Positions 1 through 11,579 of a DNA stretch of 64,000 nucleotides are shown piece by piece. Positions within the stretch are counted from its first letter, which is position 1. The number at the start of each line of letters is the position of its first letter. The notes under the pieces were generated by a model, which was not told the origin of the DNA, made no database searches, and saw nothing but the letters and a program-made list of their open reading frames with translations. Source of the DNA: Liriodendron chinense (lineage: Eukaryota > Streptophyta > Magnoliopsida > Magnoliales > Magnoliaceae); the NCBI GenBank assembly GCA_003013855.2, contig ML058577.1, positions 2,418,001 to 2,482,000 on the forward strand. Reading direction: 5' to 3'. Made by a program: the position numbers and the translations under genes.

Positions 1-44
1 AAGGAGCAAGGCAGTTAGTTGTGCATCTATCCTAAGAAGTGAAG

Positions 45-158
45 GCATGGATTGTTAACAATTTCTGTCTTTCCACGAGCAATTTCATGCCAAAATTCCT
101 CTTTCAAGTACCTTGCAGGAAGACATCCAGAGCTAGAGTATCTTCTAGCAAACACCTT
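45..158 (-). pseudogene. JmjC-type histone demethylase exon fragment
   Basis: On the minus strand this reads as about 38 residues containing FARRYSSSGCLPARYL, EEFWHEIARGKTE and then unrelated sequence. That pattern fits the stretch just before the JmjC core in plant JMJ14/JMJ18-type (PKDM7) H3K4 demethylases, where the next residues would normally enter the conserved VEYACDVDGSAFSS block. Here similarity stops abruptly after KTE at about position 55, with no splice donor, so the exon is broken. An AG sits just before the first matching codon at about 159. The family assignment is from remembered motifs. It is the last of four unrelated gene fragments on the same strand (positions 45-5327), and no function is expected. 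Confidence 0.62.
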
Positions 159-1114
159 GTTTGTCATTTTCTCAAATCATGGAAGGTATAATTTCTAAAA
201 ATCATGACAATATTCAGGCACAACAGAACCTAAGAAAGAAATACACTATGGTTTTAAATGCTTACTTCAATTGTTAATTAATAAGGATATTGTGTTGAAG
301 ATTATGCAAATGACCTCTGTTTAAACTTATATGAATTCAAGGAGAAAGGATGTATCATCATGAACAAAAACAAAAAGCTAATTTGTTGAGGTGGAGAAAG
401 ATGAAACAAAGAACAGCATGAAAACTTCACACAAATATCACACATATTGTACTGAAATAGTCCACTTGACCAATGATGATACCATCTAATCTTCTGTAAG
501 TGACACCTTGATACCAAATCTTTATTGGGAGTGGCAGAGTATAAAGCATCAGAAAACTCAAACCTTCATCATCCATAATGTCCTTTAGGAGAATCCAAGT
601 AACTCATCACATGAAACATGATACAGAAAGTTGAAAGTTTGGATATCTAGCTTTTAAATTTTGAGAATTAAGTTACTGACTTGAAGCTGCTAGAACTCAA
701 TTCCAATTTAATGCACAAAGTGGGTCATTCCTAACCATTTAAAGATTCCAACCACAAAATACAGACTCCTATGCAGAAAGAATGACATACTAGTGAGTTA
801 TTACGTAAACAGAAAATTCCAAGCAACATTCAATGTTGTGAATTAGGAATCATGCATTATTATAGGTGTCCTTCTCTTCTCACCAGACTCAGAAAAATAT
901 TTGAAAAGGAAAGTGATATTTACACCCTCTCTTTTTAATGTATGCACCCCCTTTTTTACTACCATTGGTACTAGTGAAGTACATACAAGAGGCACAATAA
1001 TCTAACACAGAAAGTAGAAAATGGGATGTAGTGTAAAAACTAGCTCCATTAAACTGACATCTTTACAATTTTCCTCCTGTGAAAAGAAAATTCCAGATCA
1101 TAGAAATGGAGTAC
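159..1114. other. No recognisable gene (spacer between gene fragments)
   Basis: AT-rich sequence without a convincing coding signal on either strand. A minus-strand stretch near 440-620 keeps an open frame with a YRRLDG motif slightly reminiscent of SNF2 helicases, but it was too weak to call. This is probably intron-like or filler sequence inside the multi-gene capture. Confidence 0.4.
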
Positions 1115-1314
1115 CTTCAATAGACCTAGGCACATATATGGCCAGCCATATGCATAACAAATTGCTCTAAACAGTGACGGATGAGTGCAATATTTACTTT
1201 CTCCAGCTGCCCAACATCTTAGCAATCTACTATGACAATGAGAAGGATTCAGTTCATTTGGTAGTTGAATTAGATCTTCAACGTCAAGTTGCTTTGTCAC
1301 ACAGAAATTCATTA
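1115..1314 (-). pseudogene. ABC transporter C family (ABCC13-like) single exon
   Basis: The minus-strand exon encodes KQLDVEDLIQLPNELNPSHC, then a WAAGESK segment and the end CYAYGWPYMCLGLLK. This matches the N-terminal region of plant ABCC13-type transporters, where a DFEDLL-LP block is followed by CHxxLL-CW and AYGWPYxxLGLLKV just before the first transmembrane domain. The exon has an AG acceptor at its upstream edge and a GT donor (GTACTCC) directly after the final AAG codon, so it was copied as genomic DNA rather than from mRNA. Upstream and downstream ABCC exons, including all nucleotide-binding domains, are absent. It is a fragment without transport capacity. It sits between HOP and JmjC pieces on the same strand. 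Confidence 0.68.
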
Positions 1315-2250
1315 CTGAATTGATAGATTTGAAGGTTAGAAGGTGCCAGTAGCTATGACCAGTCCCATCCTACATTTAGTGAGCATAAAAACAGCCATCA
1401 GATGCAGATTTGTAGTTTCCACATAAATAGATCCCAGATTTCCATAATTCAATTAGATGAGCAGGATTGAATGGATGTTCTTGCACAAAAATCAGGCAAT
1501 TTTACTTCTCAGATCAGGGACAATATACAAAAGAAATTAATGGCTAAATAGTTAATTGTTCTGGACAGCTATTTGTTTTGTACACAGTGGTCCACTTGAT
1601 GGAAAGCTCTTACCTAATCAATTAATCCTGACCATACAAACAAGAGGTAAAAAAAATACTAGCAAAACCAATTTTAAACATAAAAAAATCCATTAATTAG
1701 AGAGTTAGGATTTTTCCATTCAAGCAATTTTCAGGCCATGAGCGATTGATGCTACACTCACCAGGCGAATGACCTAGATCGGAGCCCATAAGGCGTGTGT
1801 GAGGCACCCTACCTGTCCAACAGGTGATTCCATCATGATTATTAGACATGCCAAAGGTCACGCTGATCCAATAATCTGGTGGGCCACACCATATAAAATA
1901 ATGCACAACACTTAAAACCTCCAAATTAATGTGTGGCCTACCTGATGGTGGGTTCATATTTGGGTTGTCTATTCAATCTAAGAGTAGCTCATTTCCTTTC
2001 AACTATACCCACAGAGAAACAGTTCCTGAATTTCCAAAAATACCATGGGAGAGCCTGACCAATAAATTTCAAATGTTGGAGAATTTAAAACTTAGTTAAC
2101 TGGCCATTGAGTTAAAAAACAGTAACATAAAACAACGCATGTAGAATTTCAGAGGCATGCCAATTGACCTTTAAAGGAAAATCTGATAGGATCATGGGAA
2201 TGTTTAACAAAAATTATAGGACAGGTGTATCAAGAGGAATAAGAGCATAC
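1315..2250. other. Spacer with a fragment of the dispersed GGGCCCAC-type repeat
   Basis: No gene seen. About 1740-1960 carries wording typical of the dispersed fold-back repeat found elsewhere in the window (for example TGGTGGGCCACACCATA and CCTGATGGTGGG). The rest is AT-rich unclassified sequence between the ABCC and HOP fragments. Confidence 0.45.
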
Positions 2251-2438
2251 CTGTCTCATGATGGGGTCATATAGAATGTTCTGAATTTCTGGATCCTGCA
2301 TTGCCTTTGCCTGTAAAAAACAAAACACAAGTATAGATCCTTGCCTTATAAAAGCACTCCAAAGTCAAAGACAAAAATGACTAATATTGGTAAAACCTAA
2401 TTGACCTGTCTCTCTTGCAATTCCTCCGGACTAATATC
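2251..2438 (-). pseudogene. HOP/STI1 co-chaperone, two-exon fragment
   Basis: Two short minus-strand exons are recognisable. The first, 2406-2438, is a 33-bp micro-exon encoding DISPEELQERQ; the second, 2251-2310, is 60 bp and encodes AKAMQDPEIQNILYDPIMRQ. Both are in phase 0 with AG acceptors and GT donors (GTCAAT and GTATGC). In Hsp70-Hsp90 organising proteins these residues link the last TPR block to the C-terminal STI1/DP2 domain, normally followed by VLxDFQENPKAAQ. The TPR exons and the C-terminal exon are missing, so this cannot encode a working co-chaperone. Exact exon borders show capture of genomic DNA. The fragment lies just downstream of the mannanase fragment in the same orientation. 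Confidence 0.78.
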
Positions 2439-2855
2439 CTAAACCTAACTGATCCAAGGTTTAGGATCTTCCAATCAGCAAGACTTTTGGGATTGTTTAT
2501 TGTAGGTCATTGACCCAAGGATTAGGATGTTCCAATCTGCAAGATTTTTGGTTCCTCCATCAACAGTGTAGCCAATCAGATTAGTGGTCATCAACCCAAG
2601 AAAAAATAGAAAATGAGTTATGTTTCATCTGACTGTAAATATAAGCAATCAAAAGGAGAGACCAACGAGCCTAAATGTACCTGATATCATCTGTTCAATG
2701 ATAATCATGGTGGCGTCCGCATATCATGGTTAAGGGACCTAGATGTCTTTTCCTCCTTGTCTTCTAATCTTACATTAATCAGATGATCTGAGAGTTACCA
2801 TGAATGTTTCAAGAACCTATACTGGCTACAAAACAGGGATGGCAAGACCACTTAC

Positions 2856-5327
2856 TTTCAGGGTGTCGCCGGAAGCATCAGACATACATCGGGGCTCATT
2901 CATTAGCTCCCATGTGAAGATGGTCGGATCATCTCTGTATTCCATTCCAGTAATGCTGTTTCTCCTTGTCAGTACAGCCTGTAAACAGAAAGCAGAAGCA
3001 AGACCAAGCAGATAAAGATGGTATAGCAACAGTGCTACTTCATGTTTTAAAAAGTATCTAAGGAATTCTGAAATTCCGTAATTACTAAAAAGGAAGCACA
3101 TCTTAATAATTTTTTAATTTGAAAATCCAATTAATTGCCGGCATCTTAGATATTCATTGTTCTCATTAGAATTAAGGGCTGTTGTTCCGATATTTTACAA
3201 TTGAAATTCCTAAGCGAATGTAAAAGAAACAGTTAATACTGAGGAATTGCAAACACTAATGTGGACAGGAAATTTTTTTAACCATCCTCACCGTCTTACC
3301 TTTAACATGATGCAGAATTTCATAAGATCATTACTCATGATATGGCTTCAAATGGGTGGACCCGACCTTCTTTAAGCAATGCTCAGCTTGAGCCTAGAGG
3401 TCTGAGGGACGGTCTTGGGCCAATTTTTTAGGACCCGACTACCAATCAGGTCGACCCAAGCTTAAGTCTGGCCTGGTGAAGTGGCCTGGGCTGACTGGAC
3501 TAATTTTACACTGTTGGGTTAGGTATTCAGCTTGAAGTCTGAGCTGCGCTTGGGCATGGATGCTTAACCAGCTGGCAGCACCGTCCCTGGACCTAGGTCC
3601 TTGTCTCATTGGCTGGGCCTGGAAAAGCCTCAGCTCGGTCGAATCTGCTTACCCTTGCTCATGAGCTAATAAAGAAGCAAAATCATGTACGGTTAACATT
3701 TATTCGAGCAGTTTCTATAAACCATGACGCATGGAATAAATCAGAGTTCCTATTAAATGTCATGAACCACAGTTTCCAAGCCATGATCGGTGCATCGATA
3801 ACCATCTTAAGTTGGGAAATCTACTTGACTTTTAAATTAGGTCTTTAAAGCTATGATTTTTCATTTCTTTGCCACTTTGCCATGAGATCGCGTTAACAAG
3901 ATTTATTATGAGAAGAGAAAGCTAAGATACATCTCACAAACAGAGTACATTTAATTAAGATGGGACAGAGAAACTACCTTGAGGTAATTCTTGAAGTAAT
4001 TGCGATGGATCGAATAAGAAAGAATCATTAGAAGAGCTCAAAGCAATGCCCTCTTCCAATGCCCATTTAACGTATTGCATCTTCCCGCTATATGGTTGAA
4101 AGTTATTGACCAAGCTAAGAATCAACCTGATTCCATGTCAGTGTTCTTCCGCAATGACTCGGTCCAATGCCTGCCATCCTATTTGATTATGGAATGCAAA
4201 ATAGAGAGACCCAAAAAAAAAAAGAAAAAAGAAAAAAAGAAAAGATACAATATTTACATATGGTTGATAAGGTTTGAAGTAGGTCTAATCAGCCTTATAA
4301 ATTACAAAAGTAATCTACAATTGTGAGCTCTACCTCTTTACACATGATATTACAGACAAATGCACCACATACACATGTTTCTTATAGTATTTACAAACAT
4401 GCCACTATATGCAACATTGACATGTGTAGGCAAATAGAACATTAGAGAAGGAAAAGAAATGATTGAAGCAAACTATGGATCTTTACAGGTTCTAATCTTC
4501 AATTGTTTCAAATCTTCAGATAATTTTACACATCTTATGATGTCAGATCTTTCTTTGCTTTCAAGCTTGAGATCATTCATGGAGAATTGCTATAGCGGCA
4601 ATAGTACAGGAACTAAGAAATGGAAAAGGAATGGCAAAATTCCAAAGGCGACTTTGATGATGAATGGAGTGTTCCTTTCGCAATACAACAGTAATTATTT
4701 AGCAAATAAGACAGAATAAAGGTAAAGAGAACCAAAATGGCAATGCCATCAACAAGATCCTTTAAATCTCAACCTTATGAAATTACTAGAATTTCCCATT
4801 AATACCAGTCAGCATTTTACTGACTGAATTTACTCTGCAATTTTCATCAAGGAAAAAAATTCATTTCAGCCAATCCACATACAATCACTGCTCCACTTTA
4901 ACCATGCAAGTGCTCGAATTCAGTTCTTGGCAATTACCAATCCTATTTTTTCCAGCTAAGTTCAAAAATCTAAAACATCCAAGTTGCATTCAAATTTCAA
5001 CAGCTTAACACAATGCTAGTCATTCAAAAGTATTAAAAATAAAAATAATAAAAATAAAAATAAAAATAAACTACCTTAAAGACACGCTCGTCGAAGTGGC
5101 CCAGTGAGATCTGAAGAGCATTATAGGCTCCATCATTGAAAGCCCAGGTCCTGCAAACAGTGAGGCCCATCTTGGCACCACCCTGAAACATGGCCCTCAC
5201 CTTGGGCCTGCTGAACTCCTCCACAGCCTGTTCCATCATCCAGTAAGAATTCCAACCATTCACATAGAATGCCTTCCCACCCACAAAGAAGTGGGCTCCC
5301 ATCCCTCTCCACAAAACCCATCTTGGG
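2856..5327 (-). pseudogene. Mannan endo-1,4-beta-mannosidase (GH5_7) pseudogene, three exons
   Basis: Three minus-strand exons of a plant endo-beta-mannanase survive with their introns. Exon 5075-5327 contains FYVNGWNSYWMMEQAVEEFS and GLTVCRTWAFNDGAYNALQI. Exon 3978-4170 contains LILSLVNNFQPYSGK and YVKWALEEGIALSSS. Exon 2856-2978 contains DDPTIFTWELMNEPRC, whose NEP glutamate is the GH5 acid/base. All have GT donors (GTAGTT, GTAGTT, GTAAGT). The gene is dead: a one-base frameshift lies near 5298 after VERDG, an in-frame TGA interrupts exon two near 4130, and about five bases are missing near 4010 in the FDPS...NYFKNYL region. The signal-peptide exon and all sequence after GDTLK (nucleophile region) are absent. 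The family secretes enzymes that cleave cell-wall mannans. Intronic sequence includes a dispersed repeat at about 3340-3650 and A-rich tracts near 4210 and 5040. Confidence 0.85.
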
Positions 5328-5505
5328 CTGTTGAAAATGAAAACTCAAATCTCCCAATGACATGTAAATGAAGGAAATACATGATACAAAACCAAGAAGA
5401 GGGCAATACAATACCCGAGGCTACATATACGGCAATGGTCCAGAAAAAAAAAAATCCAAATATTGGATGGCTAGGATCTTCTAGTCTTTAACTGCTTTCA
5501 TTTTA

Positions 5506-5823
5506 GGGCTTGTTTGATTTTCCAATTTCATGCCAAGTAAATGAGCCATCATTATATTTCTAGGTGTTTGTTTAGTAAGGAATTAAGGCTGGTACATCAA
5601 GAGTCAAATACACTTTGAAAGAAGGAGGTAAAGGAAAATGTAATCATTATATTTCTATATTACAAAACCACCACTTTTAGGGTGATTTCAAGGTGAAACA
5701 AATTGTGTAACAAAATCACCATTACAATCAAATGCATGTGATGTGACCACTAAATTACAAAGGTAAATAATCATGACCCATTTACAACCATTTAAGGTTG
5801 TAATTGGAGGACCAAACAGGACC
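5506..5823. mobile_element. PIF/Harbinger-like MITE with TTA target duplication
   Basis: A 318-bp non-coding element starts GGGCTTGTTTG and ends CAAACAGGACC, an imperfect terminal inverted repeat. It is flanked on both sides by TTA (5503-5505 and 5824-5826), the target duplication expected of PIF/Harbinger MITEs. It has no coding capacity. Confidence 0.7.
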
Positions 5824-6051
5824 TTACATTGGTGCTCATTGTAATAACAGTCTGGATCATCGACCTATAGGGCCCACTTGCACTGGAGTTAGGGTCTCAT
5901 CAAGTGTTCCTTGTCATGATGCATCAATAATCATTCTTCTATGACTTGAAATCTCCTATTGTCTCTTCATCAACAAAGTTCTTATCTACTTGTCTTAAGT
6001 AGGACAGAACAGTACTCCAATCAAAGAATCAACAGTTAAAATGTCAACCGT

Positions 6052-7582
6052 TGTTCGCTCGCCTCAAGTGCAAGGCTGCGATGTAGTGATAATTCTCAGT
6101 AAGACCAAGGTCGATCCTCAGGGATTGTTGTAACAATTCTAAACTTTATAACTAGGATGGGCTTAAACTCGGATTTGAATTGATGGATGGAATTTAATAA
6201 CATAAAACTATCTACTTTAGACTGAAATCAGGGAAACAAACACTAGAGCGCCAAGGATCCACTTATAATCATTTACAATGCCAATTCAAATCATTTAAAC
6301 CAATAACTCAATTGGAATCGGAGTTCTATCCCTATCCAACCGGAATATAGAGCAATCAAATCATCATAATGCATCTAACATAGACGGATCATCCACTGAT
6401 ATGGTTCTCTCATAAACAACTAAGGCATTGGGTGTATTCAATCACACAACTCAATCCTTCACAAAACAAGCAAGATCACATTCATGATTCTTCCTCAAGC
6501 CTTGTCATTAGACTTGATTTAGAAGCATGAATTGAACTTCTATTGAACCAAAATCAATACATAAACACCTATCTCAGATTAATCTCAAAGATAAGAACTT
6601 CTTCTAGTTTAGTTCTAGATAAGCACTTAGAAAACTTAATTTGTAAGATCCCCTAGCATCCAACATATCATGATGGATCGAAGATCTCTACAACCCAAAA
6701 TCCTATCAATCAACACCCCCATTAAGCAATCTCGGTAATCAAAACATCCCATGTAAGAGCAATCACAAGAGATAGAAGAGTAACTAAAAATACTAACTTT
6801 ATTTCAAACTAGAACTAGAAGTGTTCTTGATAAAACTCAAAAGTACTTTAACTAATTCAAATTAAGCATTGCAAACAACTATACGCTTCACCTCTTAGCC
6901 CTAGCTAAGAGGTTTAGCCAATCATTAACAGATTAAACTAAAACTCAAAAGAAAACTACTCTAAAAGCATAGAAAAACATAAAGACCCTAGTCGAAGGAG
7001 TTACGAACGCTCTACGACGCTCCTCTCCACCTCCCACGAACTTTTCAGCCTTCTATGATGCCTTAGGAACGACGTAGAGGTGTCCTTTTATAGCAAAAAT
7101 TCGTCATCGACTTAGAAACTTCGAGATATTGGAGAGTCCTTACGCATTCTGGATGCTGGCCGGTCGGCCACAGGTTGCACAAAATCACACCCAAAATTCT
7201 GGACTTTACAATACATAGGCCGACCTGCCAGCTGATCGGCCAGCCAGTCCATCCGGCCGATCTGTTAGCAGGTCAGGCTTCTTAAAAACAGTCCAGCGAA
7301 CATGCATTTCTGGAGGGTTTGGCCGGCTGGCCGGTCGGTCTATAAAATTTGACTTTTGGCTCTTCTCTTTCTCCATCTCCATTGCATCTTTCTTCCACCT
7401 CTTGTCCTTTCCTCCATTGATCTTCAAGGCATGTAAAGTGCATCTTTTAACATCATATAGGTAGACTCGCTCTCGCATTCCTACAAACACAAAAACATGT
7501 ATTGGATTACTCTTTAATCATGAAAACCATGCATAATGTGTGACGAATTGGGGTTAGAATATGCACAATTTAGAGCTCGACA
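6052..7582 (-). mobile_element. Solo LTR of an Athila-like Ty3/gypsy element
   Basis: A 1531-bp sequence begins TGTTCGCTCG and ends AGCTCGACA. It is flanked by the perfect 5-bp duplication ACCGT (6047-6051 and 7583-7587), with no internal element sequence beside it. It is homologous to the LTRs at 47663-49211 and 63080-64000, whose gag and primer site show that the transcribed strand is minus. Minus-strand landmarks are a TATA-like TATAAAAGG (complement of 7084-7093), GGCCGG-rich dyads upstream of it at about 7155-7345, and a perfect 10-bp hairpin at 6890-6913. It is best explained by LTR-LTR recombination that removed the internal region. Confidence 0.9.
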
Positions 7583-8482
7583 ACCGTGCACATGCTTTTG
7601 CAAGCAAACACATACGAATATCCACTCACTTCAATTATTTTAGAGAAATGATCAGTTGGGTTGTATGAAAGCCTTCCCATTACCTAGGTGAAATTTTTGA
7701 CATGGATAACATGTACATCAATCTGGACCTTTTCTTTTGGTTGACCAACTGTTGATAGACCTCCTTAAAAAAATCAGATGATTCAAACCACCCTCGTGGG
7801 GCCAGTTTTCATGCTGTCCAAGCCCAGTCCAATATTATTCGGGCTAGCCCAAAACCCATCCTATGTATTGTCAAGGTAGCCTAAATGTCAATTCCTATGC
7901 TCATGATCGGCTCGGCCTTGGCTTATGCCCACTTGCATGAGTGGGACAAATGTGTAAGATCTAAGACACTCGTGGTATGGTGATTCAGGTTGGAGAAAAA
8001 CAAGGGTCCATGTTGAATACAATATATGGATCAATTTGAGTATCATAATAAAAAATCCAAATTGGGGCTTTTCAATGGGGGCCTCACTTCAAAAGATCAT
8101 GATGACTAGGATTGTCCAACCTCATTAATATGGTGGGTCCCGTAGATAAATGGTTCAGATCAACTGTTTCCTTACATAAATAATTTTTCTATGTATGGCA
8201 TGACATTGGATTGAATTAGATGTCTCGTTCTAATGTGGCAGACGCAGGCACTATTGAAGATTCAAAGAAGACATGGAAGAGCATTTGTACCCCACAAAAT
8301 TGAATGGAATTGGTGCATCAGAGAAATTTGAAAATGCCAAAATATGGCAACATGTGGATTGAATGACACATGCTAGAATGCATGGCATGTGCAATTGGAA
8401 GGAAATACTACTCTACGTTTGAAGAAAACTGGTATTTTATGTTTGTTGTTCATGGACAAGAGATAATTACAAAGGGCAATGT
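7583..8482. other. No recognisable gene
   Basis: Mixed-composition intergenic sequence with no convincing coding region on either strand. It includes a GGGTCCCGTAGATAAATGG segment near 8140 related to the dispersed GGGCCCAC repeat. Confidence 0.4.
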
Positions 8483-9023
8483 TCAGACACGACACTTGTA
8501 TAGGAACTTGAACATACAATGCTCTACTTGCAGTTTCAGCCAATGCTCTACTTTTGTCGTGTTGTGAGTTATATTATTGATATCATGGTTAAGATAAGTA
8601 AAAATGTTCATCATCCCATCATGCTCCACTGTTTGAAGTGGATAGTTGTGTTTTACTATAGCTTTCGTCATTAACTCACGAAACACGTCTTGATCAAGGT
8701 TGGAGGATTTCAAAATTAAAGAGTTACTTGCTTGCCACTTGTAGATGACAAGAACATTTTTCGCACGTCTTTATTTGTCTGTCGTACATAAGATTTCAAA
8801 TGCCGTTTTAGGTTGATAGTTCCATAAATACCCTCGGCTATATATTGTTGATCACAATGATTACATTTGGCTCTTTTCCTGCCATGTTGTCCAATCGGAA
8901 TCACTTTAAATTCATCCCAAACACTAGAACAATTTTTTCTTGATCGTTTGGATGTTGCCTCAGTTGTAAAAAAAATTCAATAACCTCAATATCATCATTA
9001 TCATTATCCACTGAAACTGACAT
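8483..9023 (-). pseudogene. hAT-superfamily transposase, N-terminal part (BED zinc finger)
   Basis: The minus strand encodes, after a possible ATG at 9023, SSVWDEFKVIPIG followed by KRAKCNHCDQQYIAE and NLKRHLKS. This is a BED-type zinc finger (CxxC then H with a following basic segment), as in hAT (Ac/Tam3/zf-BED) transposases. A second block, 8490-8713, has LDQDVFRELMTKAIVKHNYP and TYLNHDINNITHNTTK, matching the region after the BED finger. A T-run near 8975 shifts frame, and a stop after GKQVTL separates the blocks. Similarity ends at NTTK, so the catalytic RNase-H-like domain and hAT dimerisation domain are missing. This is a truncated, inactive copy. Confidence 0.75.
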
Positions 9024-10422
9024 AATTAGACCACTGCAAAGTAAATTAAAATTCATTGTTAAAAGTTATACCTTCCTACAACAATAAAATTAACATTTGA
9101 ATGAACTCCATGGCACATTAACAAGTGGTGTGTGTTGGGTGTAAAAGTAAAAAAATAAATCCTTCAGAGAAGTTTAAGCAGATATTAACAGAGATGCATC
9201 ATGAACAAAATATTATACTTAACTCGATTGTCCGAGTACTGAATGGTGTACATATCAATATTAGATAATTAAAACTGGAAAAAAAATTAATGGTCTTAAT
9301 TAATTCAACAAACAAGTGTCCCAATCAGAGGCTAGATTTTTTCAATCAACTTGATCTTGGGATAGTAACCAAGTGAAGTGGGGTTCCACAATTTAGCCTT
9401 TTGATTGAGCTAAATGCACATCTCAATACATTTTTAAAAGAATCTTAACTATAAAGGAATCATATAAATTATAATTCTCAGCCCCATATTATGAATAACA
9501 ACTTCAGACCTTTAGTTCAAACAAGTAGAGCACAAAAACTGATCCAGACCCTTGGTTTAACAGGGGCCCAGTCTTCCGTCTTTTTCTTTTGAATACATTT
9601 GCTTGAGTGGGGAATTAGAAGAGGGTTTGCAAAGGGGATTAGCAATTTAGCAGCACTGAGCAGCAGCTCTCTCTCTCTCTTCTCCGCAGCAGCTTCCTCT
9701 CTCTTTACCTCGTGCAGCTGAAAGAAGCCTTGCCCTCTCTTTGTAACCTGCGGTTAGGGTTTTCGAAAGAGAGAATTTATAATGGCTTTTTAAATGCATC
9801 GACAAAGAATGGTGCTTGATACTCCTGCACGTAAAACTTTTTGAAATTGACATTTAATATTTTATTTGAACCATCCAATTAATGTTCAACAATTCTATTT
9901 TTATTTTTTGACCATTGGATCAAATCAACAAGACCATTTGATATTTAATTTTTTAAATAGTTAAATTGTGGACACAATTATTGAAATGGAACCATTTGAT
10001 CCTTTCATTTTAACCGTCCAATAAATTCCTATCAACAATCAAATAAATATAACCATTAAGATAATTTTATTAATTTATTTTATGGACCATTAGCTACCAT
10101 TTCAGTTCTCCAATAAATGAGCACCAGAAAAAAAATCTCATGATATTTTAGTTCTACATGTCATAAAATGTTCATTGGTGTGCACATAGTTTATTAAATT
10201 GATAGACATGTGGACCGCTCCCAGCAGGGTGTGTGAGAAAAAAAAAACTATGTATTATTTAACTAATAAGAAAATCAATATATAATAATCTACTTAACTC
10301 CTATATGATTCGGGTCGGGTCGGGTCGGGTCGGGTCAACCCAAAAATTGAATTCGGGTCAAATTTTCCAACCCTAAACTGGAAAAAAAAAAAAAAAAAAA
10401 CTGGTTCAGGTCGGGTTGAATT
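9024..10422. other. AT-rich spacer; CT-rich stretch and (CGGGT)5 tandem repeat
   Basis: No gene seen. Notable points are a CT-rich stretch at about 9665-9745, highly AT-rich sequence at 9840-10300, and five perfect CGGGT units at 10311-10335 followed by an A-run at about 10383-10400. The A-run lies just ahead of the truncated RING copy. Confidence 0.5.
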
Positions 10423-10638
10423 TTGCCAGGTCTAGCTGAGATCAAATGCTTTCTGGAGAAATATGAAGTTAACAGCTGGGATGCGAGGGAGACTTGTGGG
10501 ACATGTTTGGATGAGTTGGGTGATAGTGAGACAAAGGAAGTTAGTATTCTGCCCTGCGCACATCTGTTTCATGTGAGTTGCATGAAGAGATGGTTAGAAG
10601 AAAGTGATTCTTGCCCGCTGTGTAGAATGCATATCTGA
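10423..10638 (+). pseudogene. 5'-truncated RING-H2 gene copy (RING domain only)
   Basis: A 71-residue open frame contains a complete RING-H2 pattern: CGTC, then PCAHLFH, SC and CPLC, ending RMHI. It is homologous to the C-terminal 65 or so residues of the two intact RING genes downstream (13444 and 21861) and shares EVNSWDARE with the second. Homology begins at about 10434, immediately after an A-run and CGGGT repeats, so about 150 N-terminal residues and the promoter are missing. The 3' flank is also duplicated: 11224-11540 matches 14379-14730. Zinc ligands are intact, so a RING peptide is possible if transcribed, but it is most likely a truncated duplicate. Confidence 0.75.
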
Positions 10639-11223
10639 AAATAATTTGTTATTTTCATTTTTATTTTGCTCTTTTGTAATCAAACATTTGATTTGTTTGA
10701 ACATAGATTCAAGAGGCTTTTTGTTTTGGAGTTTTGTTGTTTTTCCTTTAATCAAACATTCGATCTATTTCTTATTTGTTTCAATGCTACATTCAACACT
10801 ACTCTCTGTGTGGAGCTTGTCATATGTTCACCATCTCTTACTTGGACTTGCTCCGAATAAACATATCGGGCGGGCTCAGGCTTAACCCTGAAAGGTATAG
10901 CCTACAGAGGTTCTAGTTTTTGGTCGGAGGTTGGACAGATATTAGCCCGGCATTTGCCTTAATATTCCCACTATTCACATTGGTTTTAAAATCATGGGCC
11001 TGTCATGGGCTCAGCATGAACATGTCCTGTTCCAAGATAGGTAGTTGGTTCTTTTCTTATCGAATGTCCACTTTTCACCTTACATGTGTGGTCCTGATTA
11101 ATGGTAATGTGTGTGCCCCTGTAGTTTATCTTTTTAATCATTGCGTGAATAAACATGGTATCTCTTCTTTACAAGTGTTTGATTTCCAATTAGTTTAGGA
11201 ACATAAAAAATTTGAACATCAGA

Positions 11224-11540
11224 CAGCATTCCTCAGGAAAAGGTCAATCATCCAAACCATTGAACTTGAATAAAAAGTTCCACTAGTAGCCTGAAAGGAG
11301 GTCTGCTTGTCTGGTGTACAAAACAAATAAAAGTTCTCAATTTGATTATTTCAGCCCTTATAATATGTCTCTTTTGCTTTTAAATATAAATGGTCACCGT
11401 TAATGTTTGTATAATCAATGCATTCAATTATTCAATCTGATATTTTTCCAAGCTACACCATCCAAGGAGAGCCCTGTGAGATACAGTTTGTGTCATTGAA
11501 AAAGGCACAAATCCAATAGCTAGAGCCTTGTAATACATCA
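11224..11540 (+). repeat. 3'-flank duplicate of the RING gene unit (partner 14379-14730)
   Basis: The wording CAAAGGTCAATCATCCAAAC followed by CATTGAA and TTGAATGAAAAG recurs with few changes at 14379-14730. This shows that the duplicated unit extends several hundred bases beyond the RING stop codon. No coding signal was seen. Confidence 0.75.
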
Positions 11541-11579
11541 GGAGGTATGTATTAAAGTAATCTCACTAGATAACAAAAG

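Noticed and set aside
440..620. Minus-strand open stretch with YRRLDG, similar to a SNF2 helicase motif
   Set aside because: Only about ten residues resemble the motif, the flanks do not, and no splice sites support an exon.
7206..7490. 94-residue minus-strand frame rich in Arg/Pro
   Set aside because: Lies wholly inside the solo LTR and reflects the GGCCGG dyads, not a protein.
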